Assembly: GCA_932294295.1 (NCBI GenBank)
Contig: OW028584.1
Span: 10,858,407-10,922,406, forward strand
DNA: 64,000 bases
Origin: Alitta virens
Lineage: Eukaryota > Annelida > Polychaeta > Phyllodocida > Nereididae
Direction: 5' to 3'
Positions 40,501-64,000 of this stretch are shown here, piece by piece. Positions within the stretch are counted from its first letter, which is position 1. Each line of letters starts with the position of its first letter. A model generated the notes under the pieces. It was not told where the DNA came from, did no database searches, and saw nothing but the letters and a program-made list of their open reading frames with translations. A program made the position numbers and the translations under genes.

Positions 40501-40696
40501 AAAAACAACAATGTGGTCTGGACCACGGTTTCCAAGCCGAAAACATGACATCTCGGATACCTATTTCAACAAAATCGGTCGTATACAACACATATACTCT
40601 TACCTGTTGAAATTGATGGTTATTTACAGCCGACTTCATGAATCCTATCTGAAACTTGTCATTTCTTTCGCTCTCTTGATGTACTGAGAGCGCCAT
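4190..40696 (-). CDS. MEIOC: MEIOC homologue, six-exon N-terminal part (gene runs off left edge)
   Basis: Meiosis-specific coiled-coil protein. In vertebrates MEIOC binds the RNA helicase YTHDC2 in germ-cell cytoplasm and stabilises the meiotic prophase programme. Six exons (40604-40696, 38324-38464, 8431-8610, 7620-7831, 5404-6310, 4190-5085) join with consistent phase into 809 complete codons. Recognisable family features are an APW motif (exon 3), a conserved helix with core LVSKILEDDQ (exon 4), a disordered Q/N/G-rich middle (exon 5), and an aromatic, Pro-rich FFDMMPP...FFPGFKPP segment (exon 6) that in vertebrate MEIOC directly precedes the C-terminal coiled coil. That coiled coil is missing because it lies outside the window. 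The start ATG has an in-frame TGA nine nucleotides upstream. The gene identity rests on remembered family sequence, not on a search. Confidence 0.8.
5086..5403 (-). other. MEIOC intron 5
   Basis: 318-bp AT-rich intron between two in-phase exons. I see nothing else in it. Confidence 0.85.
5404..6310 (-). CDS. MEIOC: MEIOC exon 5, long Q/N/G-rich disordered exon
   Basis: 907 bp, about 302 codons. The acceptor is TTTATTTCCAG; the leading G completes the AG left by exon 4 to give Arg. The donor is GCTCAG|GTAAGA, phase 0. It is rich in Asn, Gln, Gly and Ser, with repeated NDFKND/NDYKTN-like units near the start and a polyglutamine run near 5690-5715 encoded by mixed CAG and CAA codons. A helix-like DKFYDMFYDALKQQQ lies near the end. 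It is expected to be mostly disordered. Confidence 0.85.
6311..7619 (-). other. MEIOC intron 4
   Basis: 1.3-kb AT-rich intron. It has no convincing exon, repeat or RNA gene. The short plus-strand frame at 7111-7323 is AT-biased and has no recognisable protein features. Confidence 0.8.
7620..7831 (-). CDS. MEIOC: MEIOC exon 4, conserved LVSKILEDDQ helix
   Basis: 212 bp, beginning in phase 0 and ending after two bases of a codon. The acceptor is GGCTTTTGCAG and the donor is GGACAG|GTATGT. It codes for SLDKSQ...ALDDLVSKILEDDQSLFAY. The hydrophobic/acidic helix is the best match in this gene to the conserved N-terminal segment of vertebrate MEIOC (LVSNILEEQ-like). Confidence 0.85.
7832..8430 (-). 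other. MEIOC intron 3
   Basis: 599-bp intron. Over a third of it is the inverted-repeat element at 8129-8360; the remainder is AT-rich with nothing else visible. Confidence 0.8.
8129..8360. mobile_element. MITE with about 37-bp terminal inverted repeats and TA ends
   Basis: The left end (8129-8165) reads TAGGGCCGAAAG...GGTTCCGATTTC. The right end (8323-8360) is its near-perfect reverse complement, GAAATCGGAACC...TTCGGCCTA. The element is 232 bp, flanked by TA on both sides, and codes for nothing. That structure fits a non-autonomous DNA transposon (MITE) with TA target duplication, as in Tc1/mariner-type families. The A/T-run differences between the ends suggest it is not brand new. The interior has several G-rich GGGTAGG-like words near the right end. 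Confidence 0.75.
8431..8610 (-). CDS. MEIOC: MEIOC exon 3
   Basis: 180 bp, residues 79-138, phase 0 at both ends. The acceptor is TTTGTTTTTGCAG and the donor is TCAGAC|GTGAGT. It contains a predicted helix (MGQLQEALGSL) and the FAPWG motif, which matches the APW motif near the N-terminus of vertebrate MEIOC. It is separated from exon 2 by nearly 30 kb; the shared phase and the absence of any intervening exon candidate support the join. Confidence 0.8.
8611..11090. other. Intron 2, proximal AT-rich segment
   Basis: AT-rich sequence with no recognisable gene, repeat or RNA. The 107-codon plus-strand frame at 9108-9431 has no protein-family features and is treated as chance. Confidence 0.6.
11091..12780. 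other. Intron 2, high-complexity segment (candidate regulatory)
   Basis: A mixed-composition stretch with few homopolymers and no gene. It carries a FOX-like TGTTTGC near 11191 and TAAT/ATTA cores at about the frequency expected by chance. The four-copy 11-bp repeat at 12419-12462 lies here. I can support high complexity only, not conservation or activity. Confidence 0.3.
12419..12462 (+). repeat. Four exact tandem copies of ATGCCCGGTGA
   Basis: Four perfect 11-bp units in a row (starts 12419, 12430, 12441, 12452). An 11-bp period is close to one helical turn, so any bound factor would sit on one face of the DNA. The unit contains CCCGG and is GC-rich relative to its surroundings. This may be slippage or a homotypic site array. 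Confidence 0.9.
12781..16480. other. Intron 2, AT-rich segment
   Basis: No gene, RNA or clear repeat was seen until the SINE-like motif near 16406. Minus-strand frames at 14731-15108 (125 codons) and 15404-15855 (145 codons, ATG start) are the longest here. Neither shows a domain or splice evidence. Confidence 0.55.
16353..16450 (-). repeat. Second tRNA-like SINE candidate
   Basis: On the minus strand a box A match (TAGCTGAGTGG, 16440-16450) is followed after 23 nt by a box-B-like GGTTCGGGTTA (16406-16416). The compressed spacing is the same as in the element at 110-268, and a TTTAC word lies a similar distance beyond. This is likely a related degenerate SINE head and not a tRNA gene. The ends are not defined. 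Confidence 0.3.
16482..16551. repeat. TA dinucleotide microsatellite
   Basis: About 70 bp of alternating T and A, interrupted by a single G in the right half. It is expected to be length-polymorphic and prone to assembly error. Confidence 0.95.
16552..19840. other. Intron 2, mid segment
   Basis: No gene was found. 17090-18430 is relatively complex and could hold regulatory sequence. An X-box-like site sits at 18939-18952. Short frames on both strands have no recognisable features. Confidence 0.5.
18939..18952 (+). promoter_or_regulatory. X-box-like RFX site (imperfect)
   Basis: GTTTCCATGGTGAC resembles the RFX X-box (GTTNCCATGGNAAC) with a change in the right half. RFX factors drive ciliary and some germline genes in animals. 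This is a single motif in a 30-kb intron, so function is only a possibility. Confidence 0.3.
19841..20180. other. Intron 2, GC-richer block open in several frames
   Basis: A roughly 330-bp block, GC-richer than its flanks. Three overlapping minus-strand frames (19782-20045, 19840-20055, 19877-20173) and one plus-strand frame (19968-20156) are open. That multi-frame openness argues for composition rather than coding. It contains an A/G-rich run (about 19988-20012). It is a candidate conserved noncoding element. Confidence 0.3.
20181..23520. other. Intron 2, central segment
   Basis: No gene was found. The 21430-21920 part is GC-richer and open in two overlapping plus-strand frames (84 and 114 codons) with no recognisable domain. 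22120-23000 is also high-complexity. I see no repeats or RNA genes here. Confidence 0.5.
23825..23842. promoter_or_regulatory. Perfect RFX X-box palindrome overlapping a CCAAT box
   Basis: GTTGCCATGGCAAC (23825-23838) is an exact 14-bp palindrome and a textbook RFX X-box. It runs directly into CCAAT (23838-23842), the NF-Y core. RFX and NF-Y sites are known to act together in vertebrate promoters. The position, deep in a MEIOC intron, suggests an enhancer or an unrecognised internal promoter. There is no supporting evidence beyond the motif. Confidence 0.5.
23843..30960. other. Intron 2, distal-central segment
   Basis: AT-rich, gene-free. 26160-26560 stands out as higher complexity and contains an exact octamer ATGCAAAT (26309-26316), the POU/OCT site. 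The frames overlapping it (62-63 codons) have no family features. 28060-28280 is dense in TTAAT/ATTAA words, in line with its AT content. A short CAG-rich run lies near 29385-29410. Confidence 0.5.
30989..31010. repeat. 22-bp palindrome with GGTCC/GGACC arms
   Basis: TACTGGTCC (30989-30997), then GCAT, then GGACCAGTA (31002-31010), a perfect 9-bp inverted repeat. Further CTGGTCC or TTGGTCC words follow within about 60 bp, and GGACCAGTG recurs near 31675. They may be parts of one decayed mobile element spanning about 30960-31750. Confidence 0.6.
31685..31760. other. GC-rich, CpG-rich island with GGGCGAG repeats
   Basis: A short, strongly GC- and CpG-rich patch (CTCGCCGTGCGCCG, then GGGCGAGCGGGCGAGCG) in AT-rich intron. 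CpG retention here is unlike the flanks. It could be part of a recent insertion or a small unmethylated regulatory island. The surrounding intron shows no gene. Confidence 0.4.
32617..32650 (+). promoter_or_regulatory. TAATCC + ATGCTAAT motif pair
   Basis: A K50-homeodomain (Otx/Bicoid-type) core TAATCC is followed immediately by GATTA and then a POU-like octamer variant ATGCTAAT. The grouping is suggestive of a developmental enhancer, but such words are common in AT-rich DNA. Confidence 0.2.
33629..33650 (-). promoter_or_regulatory. Four tandem GATA sites (AGATAA x4, 5-bp period)
   Basis: The plus strand is TTATC repeated four times plus TT. Read on the minus strand it gives four overlapping AGATAA cores, each a WGATAR GATA-factor site. 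The 5-bp period puts alternate sites on opposite DNA faces. It may be a pentanucleotide microsatellite that happens to spell GATA sites. Confidence 0.5.
35003..35326 (+). repeat. Degenerate tandem repeat, about 125-bp unit, 2.5 copies
   Basis: Three successive segments (from about 35003, 35127 and 35257) share a start like TTATTAAA(T/C)(A/C)ACCTAA, then CACTAAGATTTAGACA, then CAATCAAATCCTTCA and TTCTTGCTRATATTAC. Copies 1 and 2 agree closely over their first 75 bp; copy 3 is more decayed and truncated. It is noncoding. Confidence 0.75.
35327..36962. other. Intron 2, AT-rich segment
   Basis: AT-rich with no gene, RNA or strong repeat visible. Confidence 0.6.
36963..37323. repeat. Perfect 45-bp inverted repeat flanking 271 bp
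   Basis: The left arm 36963-37007 (CTGAATAATTTTATGGGGCT...) is exactly the reverse complement of 37279-37323. Inside, near 37055-37080, is a partial direct copy of the left arm (TTATGGGGCTTGTAACAT plus CAAGAATCAC), and TTATAGCTCAATCT occurs twice (near 37032 and 37099). Zero mismatches over 45 bp imply a recent event, gene conversion between arms, or selection. It may be a foldback-type element, but I see no target duplication. Confidence 0.85.
37324..38323. other. Intron 2, end next to exon 2
   Basis: No gene was found. The 37364-37648 block is open on both strands for 69-70 codons, with no recognisable protein. The donor of exon 2 is at its right edge. Confidence 0.6.
38324..38464 (-). CDS. 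MEIOC: MEIOC exon 2
   Basis: 141 bp, residues 32-78, phase 0 at both ends. The acceptor is TTGTTATTTCAG and the donor is GGACAG|GTTAGT. It codes for FKYNPGAKPFLP followed by a Ser/Gly-rich stretch. It is followed on the minus strand by the 29.7-kb intron 2. Because it is symmetric (0/0), skipping would keep the frame. Confidence 0.8.
38465..40603 (-). other. MEIOC intron 1
   Basis: 2.1-kb intron between the start exon and exon 2. The left part is mostly the TGACGTCA-bearing inverted-repeat element (38610-38998). The rest is AT-rich with long T runs near 40080-40130. No other exon was found. Confidence 0.75.
38610..38998. mobile_element. Non-autonomous inverted-repeat element with TGACGTCA ends
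   Basis: The left end carries TGACGTCACCCA (38610-38621) then TGATGTCATCAA (38629-38640). The right end carries TTGATGACGTCATC (38961-38974) then TGGGTGATGTCATC (38987-39000), the inverted counterpart with a few mismatches. Nested inside are 18-bp inverted arms with one mismatch (38718-38735 and 38799-38816, core ATAGCATTCCAA). A plus-strand 138-codon frame (38537-38953) overlaps it but has no transposase or other features. Related ends occur at 47674-47740 and 55350-55390. It is best read as a MITE-like repeat; exact borders and target duplication are not visible. Confidence 0.5.
40604..40696 (-). CDS. MEIOC: MEIOC exon 1 (start codon exon)
   Basis: Codes for residues 1-31, beginning MALSVHQESERND. 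The ATG is at 40696-40694, with G at +4 and an in-frame TGA nine nucleotides upstream, so this is a credible start. The donor AACAG|GTAAGA is strong. The exon ends in phase 0, matching exon 2. It is preceded by a promoter-like region with CCAAT, CRE-like and FOX/E-box motifs. Confidence 0.8.
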
Positions 40697-41045
40697 TTGA
40701 GATCATCTTGTAGAATGTATGCAAATGAGATGGCTATTCCGGTATCCTCCCCTTGGATCCTCCGTGATGTTAAACAAATGCTCTCCAAGAAATAATCAAA
40801 GTAACCTGCATCAATGCATACCCATTGTACTAAAAACTCGTGATGAGAGGGTCAAACGACTTTCAATTCGTTTTGCAAAATGTGCCGAATCAAAGGAAAT
40901 TTCCAAGAAACGATTGGTCTGGGGAGGCTGAAATAAAAGCGGGCCAGCCATTACAAGTCGCGTTCTGATTGGCTGACGTCTGTTTTGATCACAAGCACAT
41001 GCTCACGCATGTTTACCTCGACCACGTGAGCCATGTAAACATTGC
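40697..41045 (-). promoter_or_regulatory. Probable MEIOC promoter region
   Basis: Immediately 5' of the MEIOC start exon. Reading on the minus strand it has a CCAAT box (40968-40972) adjoining a CRE-like GACGTCA (40974-40980), an octamer ATTTGCAT (40719-40726), and farther out a symmetric FOX/E-box/FOX array (41009-41042). No clear TATA box was seen. Adjacent NF-Y and CREB-type sites are typical of animal core promoters. CRE-type control would suit a germline gene, but this is inference. The transcription start cannot be placed. Confidence 0.5.
41009..41042. promoter_or_regulatory. Symmetric FOX - E-box - FOX array
   Basis: ATGTTTAC (41009-41016), six bases, CACGTG (41023-41028), six bases, GTAAACAT (41035-41042). 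The outer 8-mers are perfect inverted copies and the central hexamer is itself a palindrome, so the site is dyad-symmetric while its spacers are not. ATGTTTAC is a forkhead (FOX) site and CACGTG a bHLH-ZIP site (Myc/Max/USF/MITF type). It lies about 310-350 bp upstream of the MEIOC ATG. Confidence 0.6.
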
Positions 41046-42966
41046 AGCCTGTCTCCGAGCATGATCATGCAGACATGCATGAGCAAGCAGTGCGTTTCAA
41101 TTTGCTTGCTGCCAATGTTGGTGTTACATTAATTATCCCACCAACTTTCATACTGAATACATGGTCCAAGCTGGCATTTCTGCATGCATTGGCCATTGAC
41201 ACATTTGGAACCTTAATTTTAGGCATGCAGTATCATTTCCAGTTGAAACTTATGAAAGACCATTAAATAAGAAAAACCAATATCGCAAATTTTTGTGTAA
41301 CTCCAGAGTCAAACTAATATGATAATGCAATGTGCATGAGGGGCCGCATGGATAATCCTGTGTCATGTACATGTACCATGGCATACATTTTTATACCCTT
41401 TTTTTTAAGAGCTGTAGCAGATTCAAAGGTAGGGGGGGGGGCGGTTTAAGGGGGGTTCTTAGTCCAGTAACTGAACTAGGGGGCTCTTTGCCCCCCTCCC
41501 CTTCTTGGCCTATTACATCACTGTGCATAAGAAATTAGAGGGAACACTGCAAACAATTTTGGATCTGCCCCTGACTTAAGGGTTCTTCTATATAACAAAA
41601 TTAAATTAAATTGCATTGTTGATGCAATGAATTGTGTATTTATATAGATAGATATAAAATATACCTAAAGACAATATATTTATATTAAAGATAATATATT
41701 CAGGTTTATCATATATTATCTTTAAGTGAATGTTATAGTTATATAGTCCACATAAATAAATAATGTTTGCAAGGTTGATTAATTAATTTGTGGTACTAGT
41801 TTGGATAGCGACTGTCATGTCACACCAGAAAAGTGTATAAGACTGAAATTCAGACGTATTTAAATTTATTGTACCAAACAGTTTTCAGAAAATACCTAAG
41901 TAGCAATTTTGGTCTACATGGTTAGCGACTGTCATACCACATGCCATTTATTGGAAATAGCATGAAAATTAGTGACATTAAATTTCAGTGTCTAAACAAA
42001 ATCCAGAAAATACATATTCATCATTGATATTCTGTTGTATGTTTAAAACCCATGATGTTTCATTAGCATCACTGTCGCGGTCAATTTCACTGAAGTGATT
42101 TATTCAACTGGTATTGAATGTTGTATTGAAGTCATTGATGTAATCATTATGGTTATCCACTAGATTAAGCTGTTTCTGTTGGTAACATTTTCTGACACAG
42201 GAGAAATCGAACTGCACCTATTTGACTAATCAGCTATCAAAATCCGGTTATCAGCAAGCTGTCAAAACCGAGTTGTCAACACACAGATTCATTTGTAAAC
42301 AAAAGTACGTGCTTGCATTAGGCCACGCCCACATCTATTTATAGCCTGGTACTATTTTAGGGCTTTTCCCGAAAATAACGGCCTCCTCTTTCCTTATTGA
42401 TATCTTATCAATGGACTGCAGGTTGGTGTTGTTTGCATTACTGTTAGTTCATATTTCCTTCTGCAATTAAGCTTTATTTCATTCCCTTCTGCTCGTTGCT
42501 TGCGTAGTCTTACTGATGAACAATGAGGCCTTATGCATTAATTTCTAAGGCCTAACTGCCACAGCCAATCACAGAGTCTGTTAGAGCTCGTTGCCTTGCA
42601 AAATGGCCTTGCAAAGAAATAAGCTCTACTCTGATTGGTCGAACGTTCATTTAGTTGACAAGCCTCATGGCAATGGACATGGCTCCCATCATGTCCCATG
42701 AAACATTCAAAACCATAGTTCTACTGCTTGTCCAGTCTTGGAATCACCTAGAAATGGTCATTAACTGAGTTCTAACGTGAGTTTCTTCAAGTTTGTCAGG
42801 AAAATCCTAAGTAAAGAATGATTTTTGTGTAAGTAGGTCATTATTATTTTGTGCGCATCATGGCCGCGCAGATTAATTAGGACAACATAGTTCGATCCGG
42901 TCATCTGAGAATAGCATGACAGTAGATTTTGTGTTTGGCCAATCTCTAGTCATAAAAGCCCTACGG

Positions 42967-42985
42967 GCGGCCCCTACGGGGCCGC
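42967..42985. repeat. GC-rich perfect hairpin (8-bp stem, 3-nt loop)
   Basis: GCGGCCCC, TAC, GGGGCCGC. It sits in a slightly longer C/G-rich patch (about 42957-42995) with further CTACGGG and GCGGCC words, inside AT-rich DNA. It could terminate or pause transcription coming from R3HDM, or be the core of a short repeat. No T run follows on either strand to make it a bacterial-type terminator. Confidence 0.7.
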
Positions 42986-43169
42986 TCCTGCGGCCTATAA
43001 AAAGTGATATCATTCGCTTCTACAAATTATAATTAAAAAAGTAATTAATCGAATTTTTCTGCCAATTTTTTAAAGCTTAAACAAGAGGATGCCATCCCAG
43101 GACAGGTACTGTGCTGGAGTGGAGAATGCACCAGACCACCAGCTATTTCCACTCAATCACCAGTTTCCT

Positions 43170-43189
43170 GGGGGGGGGGGGGGGGGGGG
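43170..43189 (+). repeat. Run of 20 G
   Basis: An uninterrupted G20 tract followed by TT and GGGG. It can form a G-quadruplex and is error-prone in sequencing, so its true length is uncertain. On the transcribed minus strand it is C20, just beyond the candidate R3HDM polyadenylation signals. Confidence 0.9.
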
Positions 43190-43211
43190 TTGGGGAAATA
43201 ACAACAACACC

Positions 43212-43221
43212 TTTATTTATT
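43212..43221 (-). terminator. Two overlapping AATAAA polyadenylation signals
   Basis: Minus-strand AATAAATAAA. This is the most distal polyadenylation signal before the G20 tract and a reasonable end for R3HDM. An alternative single AATAAA lies at 43876-43881. Confidence 0.4.
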
Positions 43222-45603
43222 TAACACAAAAGTTTAATTTCATTCATACCGGAAAGACAAATTATTTATCCTCCCAGATAGGCGGCATGTCAGTTTAATT
43301 TTACACTGACTTACAATCACTTATTACCACTATGAAAGCAACTACTTCAAATTTTTTTCGGAAATGCACATGATAGCTTCAAAACAATTTCTGTCCAGAT
43401 TCTTAACAGCATACACCAAAGCATAAGCATGCACAGTGATTTACCAAATTCACTTATCATGATTATTTCCATAAATTTAGATGAACACTGAAGATTTCAT
43501 AAATCAGTTTTATACCGTCTGAACACTTACTGATATGCTACCTTGACATAGGAACTTTAAACAGTTTTGTTCCTCACTGAGCTGAGAAATAATGAAAAAG
43601 TTTTGCTTCCATTTGAAGTTAAAGCATATTCTGTTCTTCAAATTACAGTTCTGGAATCTGATTACAGCTGTAAAATTTTCTGCAATGTACAGTTTCTATG
43701 TTAAATGAATTAAGCTGTAATTTTTTACATTTGAGTCCAAACAGAACAAGATTTCATGTATATTTTTTTCTTGGCCTAAGCAAATCCCTAACTGGTTAAC
43801 ATATTTTTTAGCATATTATAGATATAATACAAATCCAAGTCCAGAAATACTTAACTTTTCCAAAATACAACAATTTTTATTTCAATCCAACATGTATGTT
43901 TTGCATTATATCAACGACTCATGGCTAAAGTTATTTCTTGAAATGGTCGTAAGTTGTTCACAGAATAGATGTCTCTGACTAGAATCAAATTGCATTAAAA
44001 TAATTACAATTGCTTTGCATGTTATTCTTCTCAGTGTTTACAAAATATCACATATATGCACTCACATCTACATGACGAAAAAACTGATGTTAAGCTTTCT
44101 TGCAGTACAATATTACCCCTTGCAGGTTAAGTAGACGGTTGGAAAGATAGGACTGCCTGGTGTCAACATCATGTGCATATCTATAATACAGTGTTTAAAT
44201 AAATACTTTACATGGTGTACATTGGCATCAAATAGAAATTTTGAGAACTGTAATTAATATGTATCATATAACATCAGGCTGGCTGAGATACATGTTCATA
44301 CTATTTTTACAGAGAGAGTTAATTCACAGCAGCAGTGCCAAACATTTGTCACAGCAGTGGGACTGATATTAAATGACTAATACAATTATATCAACTGACT
44401 ATGGCCAATTACATAAACAGGTCCAGTTTCTTATTTATGAAAAAAGTGAAAAAAAAAGGAAAAATAGAAATTCAAAATCTAGGATAATACTCCGTCCTAA
44501 CTGTAACAGTATTGACATTATTCTTTATGTAAAGTTTAGCATGAACATGAACATCGTAACACTAAACACTGTACAAGTTTCCACATATATAAAGATATAA
44601 CAACAAAAAAAAAAAAAATACCAGAAAAACGATTAATATACACATCATTCAAGAGGCAGTGGTTTGTACAGATTTGCCTCCGTGCAAAGAGATTATGCAA
44701 ATGAGCTTCACTTATGCAACCCTCGTTTGAAAGGTTTGGTTAAAGAATGGTTTGCTTCATGTAGGGTGTGTTTGTAGCTGATGAAATTTGAAATATTTTA
44801 GTTGACACAAGTTATTAATTCATATTCAGTGAGGTATTTATAACAGACTGAGCCCTGTAGATATTCCAAGGTGATCATTTTCTTAAGAAAATGAACAGAG
44901 ATTCCACTGGAACTGGGGTTAGCACAGCGTGTTACAAGGAGTTAGAACAATGAGATCGAAAGACACACCGCTTTTTAAGTTAACTGGCTCAAACAATAAC
45001 TCTTTTCCGAACACACTCTCGTGATACTTATCTTAACCCATGAAATAATAATTATTATACTGTTACCCTCCTGAACCCAGACAATGCAATGCAGTCCCTG
45101 TGGTGAAGGTTACAGCTTAACATTCATGTTTATCTATTTTCATCTTCATCTTATCGATGCATCATTATTATTCTTGATCAACAGGCAGTCTCCTAGTCGA
45201 TAAAGTTTACAAAAAACAGCAACAAGATCTTTATATACCGGATATGAAATCTGTTGCCTTTGAAAAAACGGCTAAAAAATCTTCCATCAACTTTTGCCAC
45301 GCGCTACATTTACACACACATGCCAAGTCCACATCACTGATGGGAGAGAGTAGAAAAAAAATTTTTGAGGAGAAAAAAAAAGGGGGTACGTGATTAGCTC
45401 GCTATGGTCAACACAACACATAGCAGCAACGCAGTTGCTATAAGCTACTGTAAAATGTCTTCAAAAGCACGGTCATATCTACCACTTTTCTTTTGTTGTA
45501 TCAGCTTTATAAATGAAAATAGGTAAAATTCCCTATAAAAATAGGTGTCTGAGATTTTAGGGATCAGGAGTTTTTCCTCTTTTCTTGCGATCCTCCAAAG
45601 ATT
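43212..45603 (-). other. Probable R3HDM 3' UTR
   Basis: It follows the R3HDM long-isoform stop (TAA at 45606-45604) with no further exon. Minus-strand AATAAA signals occur at 43876-43881 and, twice overlapping, at 43212-43221. The latter would give a 3' UTR of about 2.4 kb. The stretch is AT-rich and contains an octamer ATGCAAAT (44695-44702). Transcript ends cannot be confirmed from sequence. Confidence 0.4.

Positions 45604-64000
<18,397 letters not shown>

Larger units (their letters stand above)
41046..43211. other. Intergenic region between MEIOC and R3HDM
   Basis: About 2.2 kb between the MEIOC promoter and the likely 3' end of R3HDM. No gene was found. It contains a run of G and C near 41430-41500, an AT-rich block with repeated ATATTTAT words (41640-41760), a GC-rich hairpin (42967-42985) and a 20-nt G run (43170-43189). 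Confidence 0.6.

Overview
The window looks like a non-vertebrate animal nuclear genome. It is AT-rich, with introns from about 0.3 to 30 kb, GT-AG splice sites, microsatellites, small inverted-repeat elements and Q/S/P-rich proteins. I cannot name the species. A MEIOC-type gene and a single R3HDM-type gene fit a marine invertebrate such as a hemichordate, echinoderm, cephalochordate, brachiopod or annelid, but nothing here settles which. No prokaryotic, viral or CRISPR feature was seen.

Two protein-coding genes account for all the convincing coding sequence. Both lie head-to-tail on the minus strand. I rebuilt them by hand from splice sites, and reading-frame phase is consistent at every junction. 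Gene 1 (4190-40696, six coding exons, continuing beyond position 1) is a MEIOC homologue, the meiotic prophase regulator that partners the RNA helicase YTHDC2. The N-terminal 809 or so residues are here; the conserved C-terminal coiled-coil exons lie off the left edge. Its second intron (8611-38323, 29.7 kb) makes up almost half the window and holds no recognisable gene. Gene 2 (45604 to beyond 64000) is the invertebrate counterpart of R3HDM1/R3HDM2/ARPP21, a cytoplasmic RNA-binding family. It has an R3H domain, a SUZ motif and a long Q/P/S-rich tail. Fourteen full exons and probably the edge of a fifteenth are present, giving at least 1109 residues. A competing in-frame stop predicts a second, shorter C-terminus of 875 residues.

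Layout: 1-4189, MEIOC intron 6 with a SINE-like element and an unexplained 205-codon ORF; 4190-8610, MEIOC exons 6 to 3; 8129-8360, a MITE in intron 3; 8611-38323, the giant intron with motif clusters (RFX palindrome, GATA quartet, Otx/POU pair), tandem repeats and a perfect 45-bp inverted repeat; 38324-40696, MEIOC exons 2 and 1 with a TGACGTCA-bearing inverted-repeat element between them; 40697-41045, the likely MEIOC promoter, including a symmetric FOX/E-box/FOX array; 41046-43211, intergenic; 43212-45603, probable R3HDM 3' UTR; 45604-64000, R3HDM exons and introns.

The two genes are not obviously a functional unit. MEIOC acts in germ cells through YTHDC2, which itself carries an R3H domain, while R3HDM proteins bind mRNA more broadly. 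The most interesting material is noncoding: the giant intron, the MEIOC promoter array and a dispersed family of TGACGTCA-containing inverted repeats. I see no clear evidence of a wholly new biological system.
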